Part shown: positions 1 to 11,699 of the stretch, in pieces | Layout of the letters: each line of letters opens with the position of its first letter | How positions within the stretch are numbered: position 1 is the stretch's first letter | NCBI GenBank assembly: GCA_019137255.1 | Contig: WPDH01000025.1 | Span: 33,147-97,146 of the forward strand | Origin: Corinectria fuckeliana | Lineage: Eukaryota; Ascomycota; Sordariomycetes; Hypocreales; Nectriaceae | Length of the DNA: 64,000 nt | Direction: 5' to 3' | Translations under genes and position numbers: made by a program | The notes under the pieces: generated by a model | Database searches by the model: none | What the model saw: the letters and a program-made list of their open reading frames with translations, nothing else | Told to the model about the DNA's origin: nothing

Positions 1-3000
1 GGGCAGTTGGCAAGGTTGGAACTTGGAAATGGGAAACACGCCACGGGGGGGGTTCCAGTTCCATCAATTCATCACTCATCCGTTCTTCGGGACTCGGGAC
101 TCGGAGGGACCCAGGACCCTCGACATTCCATCCTCCGCCCCTCCGCGAGTGCGTGCCACGGGTGCCACGAGTGCCTTTCGCCTTCGATAGCGCCGGCCTC
201 GTGCGGCCCCAGCTTTTTCCCTTGCGGCCTAGACAGCGCCCTTGTCTCTGGCGGCCCTGGACTTGCGGGGCAGAGTGAGACCAGACCAGGACCTTGACTG
301 GCGAGGCGTGGAATCTTGGATGTTTAGGCGTCCTCCAACAGTCTAGGGCCCGTATGCACTCCTGGCTCCTGCATGCCAGTCCTGTCCCCGTATCGCCTAG
401 GACACTGGCTGCCAGTCATCACGTTGTTTACTTGGATCAAGAGCTCAGTTCGCTGATAAGTGCATCTGCTTCTGCTTCTGCGTCGGCGTCAGCGTCGGCG
501 TCTGTTATGTCTCAATTGCGTCGAGCAACTACCAGGAGCTTCGCTCGCTTGGCCCGGTGATAGTGGTTGTCCGGGAGTCGTCGTCACCAATCGATGGGCG
601 GACATGACTGGCAGGCAATGAAGCACTCTTAGGTCCTTGGGTCCCAATGTAAATATCTGTGCACGGAGGGAGATCCATGCTTACGACATTGTCCCTGCTT
701 GGAAACAACATTGATGGTTGTTTGCTGTGACTCTGTTACAGTGCGTAGTGGTATGTACTGTATTCATTCTGGCCTAGCACTGGCAGTCTGTCTGGCTCTA
801 TTCGTATCTACGTGCTGAACGTACAACGTTAGCTGTCCGAGTGGCCGGTTCCATTGTCGCGGAACGCGCGCGCCTGCTGGGTGGCAAAGGTGGCAGCTCT
901 GGGCGTGTGCTCCACCAACAAACGAAACCGTTACGAATATTGTACTTTGTGCTTCGTAGTTACTTCGTACATTGTAGGCCACGCAGCAGGAGTCACCACG
1001 TACCTACCCTACGTATATACTGACGCAGGACGTGCTCGTCCCAACGTCACGATTGAGTTTAGTAAAGTTCACTGTGATACCTGAGGGCTGGTGCCTTCCT
1101 TTTTGGGTGGAAGGCGGAATTCGAATCGCTAATAAGGTGCGTTACGTTAGCACATTCCTGTTGAGCAGTCCAACACTGACTGGCATGGGTAGCAATAAAC
1201 CGCTTCAGGTACGGGAGGCACGCAACACATCTAGGTACCTAAGTGTCTAGATAATTAGGTAGGTAACTATCGAGTGACGAGGAACGGTATGGAGATGAAG
1301 GCGTGTATTCATAGGTACTTTGTACGAATACGTCAGGTACGCGATGTGGCTACACTGTACTTGGTCAATGACTAGTAACTACTACTACTATTGGGTAGTA
1401 GCATCTTGCGAATTGTTGAGGAAGATGCTGTCATGTCTCGTGTCAGATTGCATGTTAATGTTCTCGTGCCCGTTCGTGTCTTCGTCCCTCCCCGCCGTTC
1501 CCGGTAGACCTAGTACCTAAGCGGGCCTGGCCAATCTAACATTGACATGAACTTACTTGATGCAATGCAATTCAATTCACATCGACCCGAAGCCGCCGGA
1601 TGAGGGATAGACAATCGTTACCTCCTGACCAAAGGAATTTTGAGGAATTGTCGGCAAAGAACATAGTCAACAGCACGGAATTGATACATCAGCTTCAATG
1701 GATGATTGAACAGGCCACTTGGGGACGGCACGACACCCAGACAGCACACCATATACCACCTATGATGTTCGTGCAGTGCATACGGTGCAGCACAGTGGAT
1801 ACGGGGCGTCCGTCTGGCCCCCACCGGATGTAATGTGCAATGCATGCACAGGTGCTACTGCTGTCCATGCGTCAAGCTGATGTACATACTAGTGGTACCT
1901 CCTGAGTCACTCACTTCCTTCAGCAGGCAGTGCAAGACTGCCTGCGCTGGTTGGCTGCGTTGGCTGCACTTCCGTTTTCGACGGATGCATTTAGAACAGG
2001 ACAAGTATCCCAGAAGCATCCCCACGCCTATCTACCATCTAACCTGTTTGGCGCAAAGACGAATTGCATCATGTCAAACTCCCCACTGGGTCCTTCTGGA
2101 TCTTAGATGACGATCGCTTACGCCAGACAGCGCATCGGTTCCATTGCCTTCTCCCACGAATCCCGCTGGCTACTATGTACATAGTACCTGCATGAACTGG
2201 CCAGCCTGGCTGTTCCAAGTTACAGGCCACCGGACCCTCTACCGTGGTGGAGGGACCGGTTGGTATCCATGGCCTTCAATATGTTACGGCGCAGTTCCTG
2301 GGAAGTAATGGAAGCCTGCAGGGGGATCTGCTCCGTCCAGGCGCTGGAAACACGACCCACGGGCGTTCTGCTGCAACTCAACTCCATCCATTGCAACTTG
2401 AAGCACACCCTCAGCGCCCCCGTTTGGGAACTGCCACCCACAGCATGCTATCAACACAACCAAACAGACTCTCAGTCTCGCAGGCTCCACTCGACGGAGG
2501 ATCCTCTCTGGGTTCCCCCGATGTACCTGCTGCCCTACAATGCTATGATCAGCAACCAGTCGGTACTCGATTCTCATCATGCATGTCGAGATTGCAAGGT
2601 AGTACTATGTATGTAGTAGCCCTGAGAGCGGCTTCAGACTCGAAACGTCCCCTTTTCTACGCTCTGCAACATGGACACACACCTTGACACCTTGACACTC
2701 CACTCACCACCTGCATCACAAGCACACCTTGTTTTTGATTGTGAGTGGGTTTCTTCCTTTTTCTTCTCCAGGTTAGGTACACACACTACGAAGTACATAC
2801 TGAGGTGGGAAATTCATCCAAGCTCCATAAGCTCAGACCTTTTGTCCAACGCCAGCTTCCTGGAGTCTCTTGACCGCCTTTCCTCTCTCGTAACCGTTTC
2901 TGGCCATTTCGGCCAAACTGTTATCTAAGCTACATCTATCTTCCTCTGGCACGCCCACTACACCATCCTCCTACTACCTACGTACTGCGTACTCGTTCAG

Positions 3001-3345
3001 CCCCCTTAGCCGAGTCCCACTGAGCCCAATCGCCCCTTGTCATTTTTCCTCCGACTTTCTCGAGGTCTCGAGGCACCTCTCTCGCTAGACTTGAAGCGGC
3101 CCAGCCCGGATCCAGGAACACATAGGCCACCCGCTGCACCGTTCGACAACCATCTTCAATCGAACGAACTGATCGTGCAAACGCGGCAGGGTTTGCGATC
3201 AAACTAGGAAGGAAAATTTCCTTCCCTCTTGTTCTCTTGCATTCGCGCCTCATTTGAATTCTCCCGGCTTTGATCGATCATCTTCTCCGTGGCCTTGACC
3301 GCCATCTAGTAATTTCCGGCCTCTCTTCCCACCGAAGCACGCACC
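1..3345. other. gene-free stretch upstream of UTR4
   Basis: No open reading frame here shows a recognisable domain or protein-like composition that continues across plausible introns. The longest, a 147-codon frame at 2244-2687, is overlapped by equally long frames in other phases, which is typical of chance frames in GC-rich DNA. The stretch contains a triplet repeat at about 465-504, a TACTAC run near 1380, and short palindromic words such as TACGAAGTAC (2787-2796) and GGTACCTAAG (near 1234) that recur in other intergenic regions. The last ~400 bases before 3346 are pyrimidine-rich, as expected for the promoter and 5' leader of UTR4. Confidence 0.5.
465..504 (+). repeat. hexanucleotide-like microsatellite (TCTGCT/GTCGGC)
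   Basis: A run of TCTGCT units passes into GTCGGC and GTCAGC units. Read in one frame it would give alternating Ser-Ala. There is no supporting gene around it, so I treat it as a simple repeat. Confidence 0.7.
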
Positions 3346-4578
3346 ATGGCTCTAAGCATCGCCGAAACAGACGTGTTGGTTTTTGACATTGGTAAGATAG
3401 AGAACTGGCGCGCGGGTTCACTTGCCCACTCTTTTATTTTATTTTTACTCAGTGTTGTTATGTTGGCGGTTTCTTGGTGTTAACTGTAGTGTGGCGAGAA
3501 CGTGGCTACGACTCTTGAAACGTTGGGCATTATTCACTATGCTGTCTGTTGTTCTTCGCTGGCATTTGCTCTTCTGTGGCTGACATTATACCTTGCCACG
3601 TTGCCTTGCAGAGGGAACTGTTTGTCCCATCTCCTTTGTCAAGGACGTCCTAGTAAGTCCGCTCCGTCATCCGTCCTCCGTTGCCCGTACCCTTTACCGC
3701 CTCCGCTTCCTCGGGCCTCCGTGCCAGGTCCCAACCTCTTCCGGCCGAAATGCTGGCGGCCGCGTTGTTGGTTCTTTCGGATCCTGGTTTCCGCGCTAGG
3801 CGTTTGATGCATGCGACTGACTTTCAGCACCCTGCACCTGCATTCCAACCTCCCGTCTCACCGACTTTGGCTTTGCCTTAGTCCCTGCCCGACATCGTCT
3901 TCGACATCGTTGCTGTGTTGTTGCGCTGCTGACCACGGGCCCCCGTTGTGACAGTTTCCTTACGCTCTCGAGGCTCTTCCTAAGGCTCTTGATCGGGAGT
4001 GGGATACCCCAGCCTTTGCTCCTTACCGCAGGGCCTTTCCGGACGAGTACCGCGATTCTCGCTCGGACCTCGAGGCCCACGTCCGAGATCTGATCGCCCG
4101 CGATGTCAAGATCTCATACCTAAAGGCCCTTCAAGGACACCTCTGGAAGCAGGGCTATGCCTCCGGCGAGATTCGAGCCCCTCTCTTTGCCGACGTGGCC
4201 CCCTTCATGAAAGCCGCCCATGCCGCCGGAAAGAGAATCATCATCTACTCGTCCGGTTCGGTTCTGGCGCAGAAGCTGCTCTTCGGCCACACCAACGCCG
4301 AGCCCTCAGACCTGAAGCCCCTCATATCTGACTGGTTTGATACGGTTAATGCGGGACCTAAGATGGACGTGGCCAGCTACGCGACGATCCTCTCCAACTA
4401 TCCCGACATTAGCCCGGAAAGGTGGCTCTTCCTAAGCGATAACCTCCTCGAGGTCGACGCCGCCATTCAGTCGGGGATGCGCAGCTTCCCCGTCACTCGT
4501 CCCGGAAATGCGCCTTTGCCGCCTGACCACCACTTGTCAAAGACCGCCCTATCTGAGTTCACTCTTGACTCGGCGTAG
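3346..4578 (+). CDS. UTR4: enolase-phosphatase E1 (methionine salvage)
   Basis: Acts in methionine salvage. The HAD-superfamily enzyme enolises and dephosphorylates 2,3-diketo-5-methylthiopentyl-1-phosphate to the acireductone, in the cytosol and nucleus. Exons are 3346-3391, 3612-3652 and 3955-4578, giving 236 residues, the usual family length. HAD motif I is the DIEGT at residues 14-18, split by intron 1, with Asp14 as expected nucleophile. Motif II is SSGS at 128-131, the conserved Lys follows in GPK (about 165), and motif III is SDN at 190-192. The family stretch YLKALQGHLWKQGY lies at about 84-97. The start ATG has a good context (CACCATGG). Intron 2 is long (302 bp) for this window, and with a 41 bp exon 2 the N-terminus is easy for gene finders to miss. 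The gene converges with BMT2. Confidence 0.95.
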
Positions 4579-5007
4579 CGAAGACCAGCTGCAGGTGGAT
4601 GGAAGAGGGGGATCAACGGTGTGGCACGCTCCTTGCGGAGCCGGTAGAGTACGGATTCACTAGGGATCTGGCCCCCAAATCCGATATCGCGCCAACCAAC
4701 TAATCTTGACCACTCGTGACCCAAGGTGTTCCACAGGCATGTAGGCGTTGCCATGGCTCGTATGCGATGCAATGCGGCATGTCGTATGTCATTTCCAAAG
4801 CAGAGGCACTGTTGTTTGCCAAGTGTAGTCGTATTGTTCCATCTTGATACCAGTGTCCACCTTGGTTGAATAATCATGATTCATCAAACATATGTTAGAT
4901 ATCGCCAGCGAGACCGGGCACCAATTGGTTGGGCATTGGCGCATACGCATCTCGAACTTCGCCCACGTGCCATGTTGGTCGTGACCCTCCTGTTCATTGT
5001 GACCCTT
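4579..5007. other. convergent 3' region UTR4/BMT2
   Basis: A 429 bp stretch between two converging stop codons. It should hold the 3' untranslated regions and terminators of both genes. I see no coding frame of interest here. Confidence 0.6.
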
Positions 5008-5886
5008 CTATGCCGACCGACTCATTGAGCCCTTCAAGGTCATGACGAAGTTGTTCCGAGTTCTTCCCGGGTTCATCTCCTTCTTCGTGAAATTCGGCAG
5101 GCTGGTGAAAGTTGAACCTGTCCTCCTCCAAAGAGAATATGACAGCTTCTGAGTCACCTTGGTCTTTAAACGAGCATACCCAAGGATTTCCATAAGTTCG
5201 TCGAACCTGGCGTCCGTAAAGTACCTCGAGTTGTCAACACAGCTCCGAGGAAGAACCACAAACAGGCAAGGAAACAATTCCTCGGCGACTCCGTTTGGCG
5301 TGTCTGATTCTTCGCGAAGAAAAGAAAGTGTCCGTAGAAGCATTTGGCCGCGCCCCTCGGCTTCGGGCACAAAATTGAGAACTAGGCTCAGCGATATGAT
5401 GTCGAACGTCTCAGTCTGGTCCTTGGGCGTTGGGCGATCCATGAAGTCTTGCTGCTTGATCCCTGGTTCCTGGCTATTCAGATCGATATGTTCCACGTCG
5501 AAGATGCCGCTGGTCGAACACGCATTCCGGGTACTTAGTGAGCCAACCTCGAGCATCTTGAGCGGCTGATCCAGTTTCTTGAGATCAGCGACGGGGAGCC
5601 ATTCCAGTAGCACCTTTGATGTATCGCCGCCGCGGTCGAGGCTCTGGCCTTGTAAGCTCGCCTTCTGATAGTGACCGATCCCGCCCAACATTTCTAGTTG
5701 CGCGGTGATACGCCCCTCGGCCTCCTTGTCACCTTTGGAAGCGGCCTGTCGACGCTGCTTGTCCAGTTGATGGTGGGTGTTGATAAGGGTGCGACTAGCC
5801 TTTCGGGACATGGACCGGGATGACTTAACTGTTGGTGGACGGCCGCTGGAAAGGCTCTTTAGCCTTGTTTTCCTCTTGGAAACCAT
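5008..5886 (-). CDS. BMT2: 25S rRNA adenine-N1 methyltransferase Bmt2
   Basis: A nucleolar S-adenosylmethionine-dependent enzyme; the yeast family member makes m1A2142 in 25S rRNA. The single exon gives 292 residues from the ATG at 5886. An in-frame ATG ten codons upstream (5916) is possible, but the sequence after 5886 begins with the basic MVSKRKTRLK typical of a nucleolar protein. Visible family blocks are GGIGHYQKAS (about 77-86), the SAM-binding region around MLEVGSLSTRNAC, the acidic strand FDVEHIDLNSQ, and DIISLSLVLNFVPEAEGRG, which fits the family's substrate/catalytic loop. It is divergent from RPL25 with 523 bp between starts, so the two probably share a promoter region. Confidence 0.92.
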   Translation of the reverse strand: MVSKRKTRLKSLSSGRPPTVKSSRSMSRKASRTLINTHHQLDKQRRQAASKGDKEAEGRITAQLEMLGGIGHYQKASLQGQSLDRGGDTSKVLLEWLPVADLKKLDQPLKMLEVGSLSTRNACSTSGIFDVEHIDLNSQEPGIKQQDFMDRPTPKDQTETFDIISLSLVLNFVPEAEGRGQMLLRTLSFLREESDTPNGVAEELFPCLFVVLPRSCVDNSRYFTDARFDELMEILGYARLKTKVTQKLSYSLWRRTGSTFTSLPNFTKKEMNPGRTRNNFVMTLKGSMSRSA

Positions 5887-6409
5887 GATGTCGTAGGAGG
5901 GCTGTACGGTAAACAAAAGTCCACACAGTTGAGTTCCCAGTCCTAATTTGAGTATCTAGCCAGGTTTGAATGTGATGAATGGGGTCTGACACCACCGTGG
6001 CGGAGCAACCGGACGACTCAATTCCGGGGCATAGATATAAATACAAAAAAGCGCATTATAGCGAGAAGATGACCGCCTTAATTCGTGAGACTTGAAGTGG
6101 TAATTGGCTTGAGATTCCTTCCATTGCTCTTCTACAAACCGAGCATTTCTCACCTGAGCGAGCTGGTGCTGCTGACATAACATACTTGGACTAGAAGATT
6201 TCTGAGAACCCAGTCACGTGAAGCCACTAGATCCACCAACTTGGCCAATCAAGACGCGCTATCGCCCAACCCTAATCGGAAACCCACACAGAAGGTAGAA
6301 ATTCCCTTTTGCGCTTTGGATTTATTTTCCTACTTGACCTTGACCTCTCCAACCCTCGCCGACGACGACCTCACTAACCCGACAACTCGTGCCCACGACA
6401 ATCGACACA
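5887..6409. promoter_or_regulatory. divergent promoter BMT2/RPL25
   Basis: A 523 bp region between two divergent starts. Visible candidate elements are CAGTCACGTG (6211-6220; it resembles the HomolD box of fission-yeast ribosomal protein genes and contains an E-box-like CACGTG), an inverted-CCAAT-like GGCCAATC (6243-6250), and AACCCTAA (6268-6275), a telobox-type sequence used by several fungal ribosomal protein promoters. Order and spacing to the RPL25 start (about 140-200 bp) are plausible. Function is inferred from motif similarity only. Confidence 0.4.
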
Positions 6410-7195
6410 ATGGCCGGAAAGGACGCTTCGAAGGGCAAGAAAGGTACGGCATGACCATGGCACACAAACCGACCGCGATATCCGCTCGCTGCGCGCAAAA
6501 TAAAACACGATCATCCAACGAGGATTTTTCTCGATCTCGGAGTCGTTCTTCATCTTCCGCATCATGCAGCAGCAGATTTTGCGAGTTCTGAATCAGAGCG
6601 ATTGCTGATGCTTCTTCTCATATAGCCCCTGCCAAGGGCAACAAGCAGGCCAGCGCTGCCGCCAAGGCTGCTCTCAAGGGCGTAAGTTGCAATGGTAATT
6701 GACCATCCTGTCGTGCCCATGTCGGCTAATCATCCGTGTGTTCTACAATAGACCAACTCCCACAAGAAGACCAAGGTCCGCTACAGCACCTCGTTTCACC
6801 GACCCAAGACCCTGGTTGTCTCCCGATCGCCCAAGTACCCTCGCAAGTCGGTCCCTCACCTGCCCCGTCTCGATGAGCACAAGATCGTCATCCACCCTCT
6901 CAACACTGAGAGCGCCATGAAGAAGATGGAGGAGAACAACACCCTCGTCTTCATCGTCGACATCAAGGCCAACAAGGCCCAGATCAAGCTCGCCCTCAAG
7001 AAGCTCTACGACATCGACACCATCAAGATCAACACTCTGATCCGGTACGCGCCCACTGTACTTGTTCTTGGACATGATAGAGGAATATGGACTAACACGT
7101 TTTCTAGCCCCGATGGTTCCAAGAAGGCCTACGCCCGTCTCACCCCTGACGTCGATGCCCTCGACATCGCCGCTAACAAGCTCTCCCTGGTTTAA
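6410..7195 (+). CDS. RPL25: 60S ribosomal protein L25 (uL23)
   Basis: A structural protein of the large ribosomal subunit, next to the polypeptide exit tunnel, where it contacts SRP and nascent-chain factors. Exons are 6410-6443, 6626-6681, 6752-7044 and 7108-7195, giving 156 residues, the normal fungal length. The N-terminus is Lys/Ala-rich (MAGKDASKGKK...). The conserved core runs through SFHRPKTL, PKYPRKSVP, LDEHKIVIHPL, MEENNTLVFIVDIKANK and KKLYDI, and ends in PDGSKKAYARL...LV. All introns are GT-AG. The very short first exon and C-ending codons suit a highly expressed ribosomal protein gene. It converges with TIM8. Confidence 0.97.
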
Positions 7196-7699
7196 GTGTG
7201 CAGGGCTGGGTTTTGGTATGCGATTGGGTTGGTTTCTGTCTGCTGATATGCACGGCATTGGGCATCGGAAAAGGCGCATTAAAGAGCTTGTCGTTTAGAG
7301 TGCAAAATGATCATGAATTCAATACCGCCCAGATACCGCCCCTCGCCCAGTTGATAGCTGCTATTGAAGTCACCGTTAGAGTGTGAATTGTTTGTGACGG
7401 TCCTCGTGAGCTTGCCATGATATGACGAGTTCTTCAAGAGGGAGGCTTGTTTGGCTGATTTTTGGTTACCAGGTTTGTAGTAGATAATGTACACGGCAAT
7501 CCAACTCGAGCCTACTACGCTAAGCCGACAAACATTATCTTCTGTGAGGGGCATATTTCTATCCGCCAAGCCCATCTTGTCGTCTATTGATCATACATAT
7601 CTCCCGCCACCGTCGCCGTGCCCTTTTTCTTCCAGCCTTATCGTAATGTGACATGTCTTCGGTCTAACAGCCCTCGCTGGCTCTCTGCCATGTCTTCTC
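7196..7699. other. convergent 3' region RPL25/TIM8
   Basis: About 500 bp between converging genes. It should contain the two 3' untranslated regions. No supportable gene is seen. Confidence 0.55.
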
Positions 7700-8073
7700 T
7701 TAGTTCCGCATGCTGTTAAGGTGCTTCATCGTCAGGAAGTTCATGTCGAGGAAGCGGTCGACGCAGTTGGCTAAGCAGGCCTGCTCCCCGCCCTCGAGCT
7801 TGGAGTTCTTGATGCCGCCGGTGACGCACTTGTTCCAGCAGATTTGAGTGAGACTGTGGGTTTCTGCACCGGAAGCGGGTTAGCAGCTGTATAAACAGAG
7901 GACACATGCGCACGCGCGCACGCGAGAGAGGGAGGAGTGGATGATTGAAGGGGCGTACGGGCTTGGATCTGAGAGCGCTGCTGCTCGTTGGCGAGGAATT
8001 GGCGGAGGTCGGTCTTGTCCTTGTCGTTGAGCCTCTCAAGGTCAGCATTCTCGAGGTTGATCTGGGAGCTCAT
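7700..8073 (-). CDS. TIM8: mitochondrial intermembrane-space chaperone Tim8
   Basis: A small Tim protein. With Tim13 it forms the hexameric chaperone that escorts hydrophobic precursors such as Tim23 across the intermembrane space. Two exons, 8073-7959 and 7863-7700 (95 bp intron), give 92 residues, the usual fungal length. The twin CX3C motif is complete: Cys47-WNK-Cys51 and Cys68-LAN-Cys72, with 16 residues between the pairs. The C-terminus, DRFLDMNFLTMKHLNSM, is typical of Tim8. Like its family it has no cleavable presequence; import would depend on Mia40-driven oxidation of the cysteines. Confidence 0.95.
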
Positions 8074-8643
8074 TGTTGCGGTCGGCGGTCGGCGGTCGGC
8101 GGTCGGCAGGTGAAGGTGGTGGTGACTGGGGATTGATGTCAGGATTTTTAGCTACTAGGCCTATGTAGATGGAGCATCTGGGGAGTCGCGGATGCAGAGT
8201 GGTCGATAAATGGCCAATGAGATGACGCGGAGTCACGGCTGCAACGCCCCACATTTGGCTTTATTTAAGTATTTTCATGTGCTGCGTGAGAGAAACGACA
8301 TACTCGCCCGCCATGTTAGCTGGGATATGGGGGGCTTGTTTGTGTTCAAGTTATTTGAGAAGAGCACAGGGATCCGTTCCTTGCCAGTGTCAGAGTACTA
8401 GGTTGCCACTTATCTCAAAAGTCACCACAATCATCGAGAGTAGAGGGAAGAAAAAAATACATGACAAGTCTAGCATTAATGCTGGGTCGGATACTACGAC
8501 CCTGCGAGCTATTATGTACATATCCCAAGTCTATACAGAACATGTTCAAGTATGTATACACTCCAGTCTATACACGAAAAAAGGAACAGCAAAAAACCCC
8601 CCCGATGGACGGTGTTTCCGAGAAGACTGCGACCAAACAATAT
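8074..8643. other. TIM8 promoter and 3' region of the CorA-type gene
   Basis: 570 bp. The part next to 8073 contains a tandem GTCGGCG run (about 8079-8106), which would be transcribed in the TIM8 5' leader. The distal part should be the 3' untranslated region of the transporter gene. No gene is seen. Confidence 0.5.
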
Positions 8644-10538
8644 CTAGATCCAGCGCTTCCAACGAGCGAGCGCCAGAATCGAGATGCATAGGAAAGTCAT
8701 GAAGCTGATGATGCCGAAGAAAGGGGCAAGGTGGTCCGTCTCCATGAACGGAACCTTCACGTTCATTCCAAACACACCGCTGACAAGATTAAGAGGGACC
8801 AGCACGGAGGCGAGGAAGGTGATCTTGCTCAGCACCTGGTTCGTTTCAGTTCCCTGGGAGATACTGTTGATGGAAAGTGTCGCCAGGTAATTGCTGTGTG
8901 AACGGGATAAGATCTTTTCGAAGTGACCCAGACTGGTGGCCATCGTCACCACGTGGTCCTGAATGTCGCCCAGGTACATGCCAATGTCCATACGTGGTGT
9001 GACCTTGTAATTCTCGTTGCAGCGCTTGGTGAAACCCCGGAGGACGTCGGCCTTGCCACCCAGAAGCCGAAGCAGGGCCATACAGTTCTTGCGAACTCGG
9101 CCAATGGAGCGAAGGAAAGAGCTGGAGTCATCCTCGCGCATGACGAAGACCTCGTCTTCAATCGCATCAGCCTCATGCTCGATCTGGCGAATATGCGGGC
9201 CGAAGGAATCGACAATGTCATCGCTATTCAGAATAATGTCAGTCAACAATTCAAAGACCGGCATGCACTTTGGCGACGGTAGGGCACGTACATTAAGGCA
9301 TAGCAAATCCAGTCGCTGCTTAGAGAGACGTAGTCCTTCAAAGCAGTAATTCTCTTGCGGACCTGGGTCGCATGAGAGTTTGGCGCGAAGCTGAAGCTAA
9401 GCGTGCCCTCTCGGAACACGATGACATAGATGTTGAAGGGCTCATACTCGATGCCATCGGGCTCCTGAACAATATGGAAGGAGCGGAAGCAGGCAAAGTA
9501 GTAGGACGGAAACAGCTCGATCTTCTCGCGAGCCTCCTGGGTGACGATATCCTCAATTGTCAAGGGATGGATACCGAAGGCTTTACAGATCGCCTGGATT
9601 TCCTCCTTGGTAGCCGTGTTGACGTTGAGCCACCAAACGCCATCCTCTTCGTCCTCAGGCAGTTCGAAGAGCCCGCGAATGTCCTCTCCAGGAAGGACGA
9701 GGTCTCCCATCTCAGGGGCATGGATCGTCGACTCCCAAGCAGAAGAAAAGAAGCTGAAGCGGTTGCTATCCACTGGAGGCGCTTGATGCTGGGGCGCCTT
9801 TTCGGGCTTCGATTCGAGAATCTTTTCACGAGTCATGGAATCTTCAGACGGAAAGTCCAGGATATCGCCATCGAGGGTCGCCATCTGTGTGGGACGAGAG
9901 TCGGCCGCGTGGGTTCGCAAATCATCAAAGCCTTGCGTCACCGAGGGCTGACGAGCCTCTTCGCGAGCAGCTTGTTCGAGAATGAAGTCGTCAAGGTACT
10001 CGAAATCAATGTAAAGCTTGTCCTTCCGCTGATTGTCCTTCAGAGGAAAGCACACATCTTCCTCGGCGGTCGTAGAGAAACTGGCGGCGTCGTCATTGAC
10101 CGTATGGGGCCGGCTGCGAAAACTGCGCTTGCTCGAGATGGACATGGCACGGTTCAAACCGTCTTCTATCTCGGGTCGCGACTCGGAGAAGGACATCTCC
10201 CGCTCTCGGCGACGAGCTTCAGCAAAGGCCTTGACCGAGTTAGGAGGCGAGATGGATCTTCCATCAGAAGAGTCCACTGTCGGCCGGCGGCTGCGCCGAG
10301 CAGTAGGTGAGATTTCTCCCGACTCTTCGTCGATAACAGCCTCTTCAAAGTCACGAACCCGAATGGCTGGGGCGCTTTGCTCATTTTCAATATGCCGAGA
10401 ACCGTAAAGGCTATCAAACGTCCCGCGACGAGGCCGCTCCTGCCTCTGAGCCGACGCCGCCTGGTGGCGGTGATCGTCAAGCTCCGGTACGGGAGTGTCG
10501 TAGCGGGTGTCGGAGGCGTTCTCGTCGTGGTCGGACAT
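8644..10538 (-). CDS. CorA-family Mg2+ transporter (Alr/Mnr2 type)
   Basis: A membrane Mg2+ channel of the CorA/Alr/Mnr2 family. Exons are 10538-9292 and 9223-8644. The 68 bp intron was placed so that YALIDDIVDSFGPHI, a family-conserved stretch, is restored across it. The product is 608 residues. The N-terminal ~250 residues are hydrophilic, Ser/Arg/Asp-rich and probably disordered. The cytoplasmic alpha/beta funnel domain follows (VWWLNVNTATKEEI...). Two membrane helices lie at about 547-567 and 580-602, and the signature GMN selectivity motif is at 568-570. Fungi have plasma-membrane (Alr) and vacuolar (Mnr2) members; the sequence alone does not tell me which this is, so no symbol is given. 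Confidence 0.93.
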
Positions 10539-11699
10539 TGTGAAATGTCGATTGGAAGGCCTTGGTTGAGGTGTTTAAGATGGCGTCCGTGTGTCGAGGG
10601 CGCAAAGGGGTTGTTCCCAAGGGGGGAGGTGGGCGGAGTTGGATGGGGATTCTGGATCACAGTCCCATAGTTTGTTCGTAGCAATGGCGTCGACCAAAGT
10701 CGTTTATAGACGTTGCGCCCGGCGCGGCAGCGGCGCGCCGAGTCTTGGTTTTGATCAAAACTGTGATCAACTATCCGGCGTGGGTCGCCAGATGGGTTCC
10801 GGTTGGTCCAAGGAGGATAGGGCAGGCGGCAAAGAGAGAGTCGAGATGGCACGAAAGACCAGTTATGGGGGTTTCTTGTTTACTCCGCTATAGACCCAGT
10901 GGCCGGGACCGAACAGCGAAGGAGGAAAAGCGGTTGGGGGGGCGAGTTGAGCCAACTTGAAGGCTTGGATCGAGTTGAGGCGAAACGCCAGCTAGAGAAG
11001 ATACTGGGGAACGTGGACGGCGCAGTCCAGACTGTCGGCGGAGTCAGCGCGCAGGTCGGAGACGCCCTGGAATGATGAAGAGGCGGCCTTCAAGACGAAG
11101 CTGATGTGCATCGACTTGGGAATCGGGTCGGGCTAGAATATGTTGTTGTTGAGACCTGACGAAAAAGGTAATAGACCAGGGCGTCGTAGTTTGTTAGGGG
11201 CTCGTATGACGACAGGGTCAAGGGGGGGGGGTCAAAAATGTTGCCGAGACGGCAGGGCCGGAGGAAAAGAAGGCAATATTAGCAGTGCCTTGACGCAGAG
11301 CAACGGTAGTCAATGGAGATGATAAAAGAGAAATTGCAAATGAGCAAGATCGATTGGTGCCGAGTAGCGACAATGCGAAGGGCGGAGTGGAAGAAGAAGG
11401 AGTTCGGGATGGGATGCGTTGGACGAGCGAGATAAAGAAGCCCTGGCCTAAGACAGGAACGGGTAAGCAAGCTACTTGCTGGGGAGAAAATTGTGCAGCA
11501 ACCGCGCAAGGGCCTAGAGCCGGCGGTGTCACAAGCCAACCACTGTCGAGCAAAACGACCAATGAGAGGTGAGGATGAGCCACCGCCACCTTCTCTGCAG
11601 GGTCACCGACAGGGCAGAAAGCCGGCGCGGGGGCTTTATTCTGGTCTGGGCGTTCCCGACGCGCCACAGACGCCACAGACGGGAGCCGGTATAACAGTA
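10539..11699. other. upstream region of the CorA-type gene
   Basis: GC-rich, purine-rich on the plus strand, with overlapping chance frames on both strands but no recognisable domain. It should hold the promoter and leader of the transporter gene. A G homopolymer lies at about 11222-11230. Confidence 0.45.

Noticed and set aside
2244..2687. 147-codon plus-strand frame
   Set aside because: Overlaps frames of similar length in other phases, has no domain, and lies in GC-rich DNA where chance frames are common.
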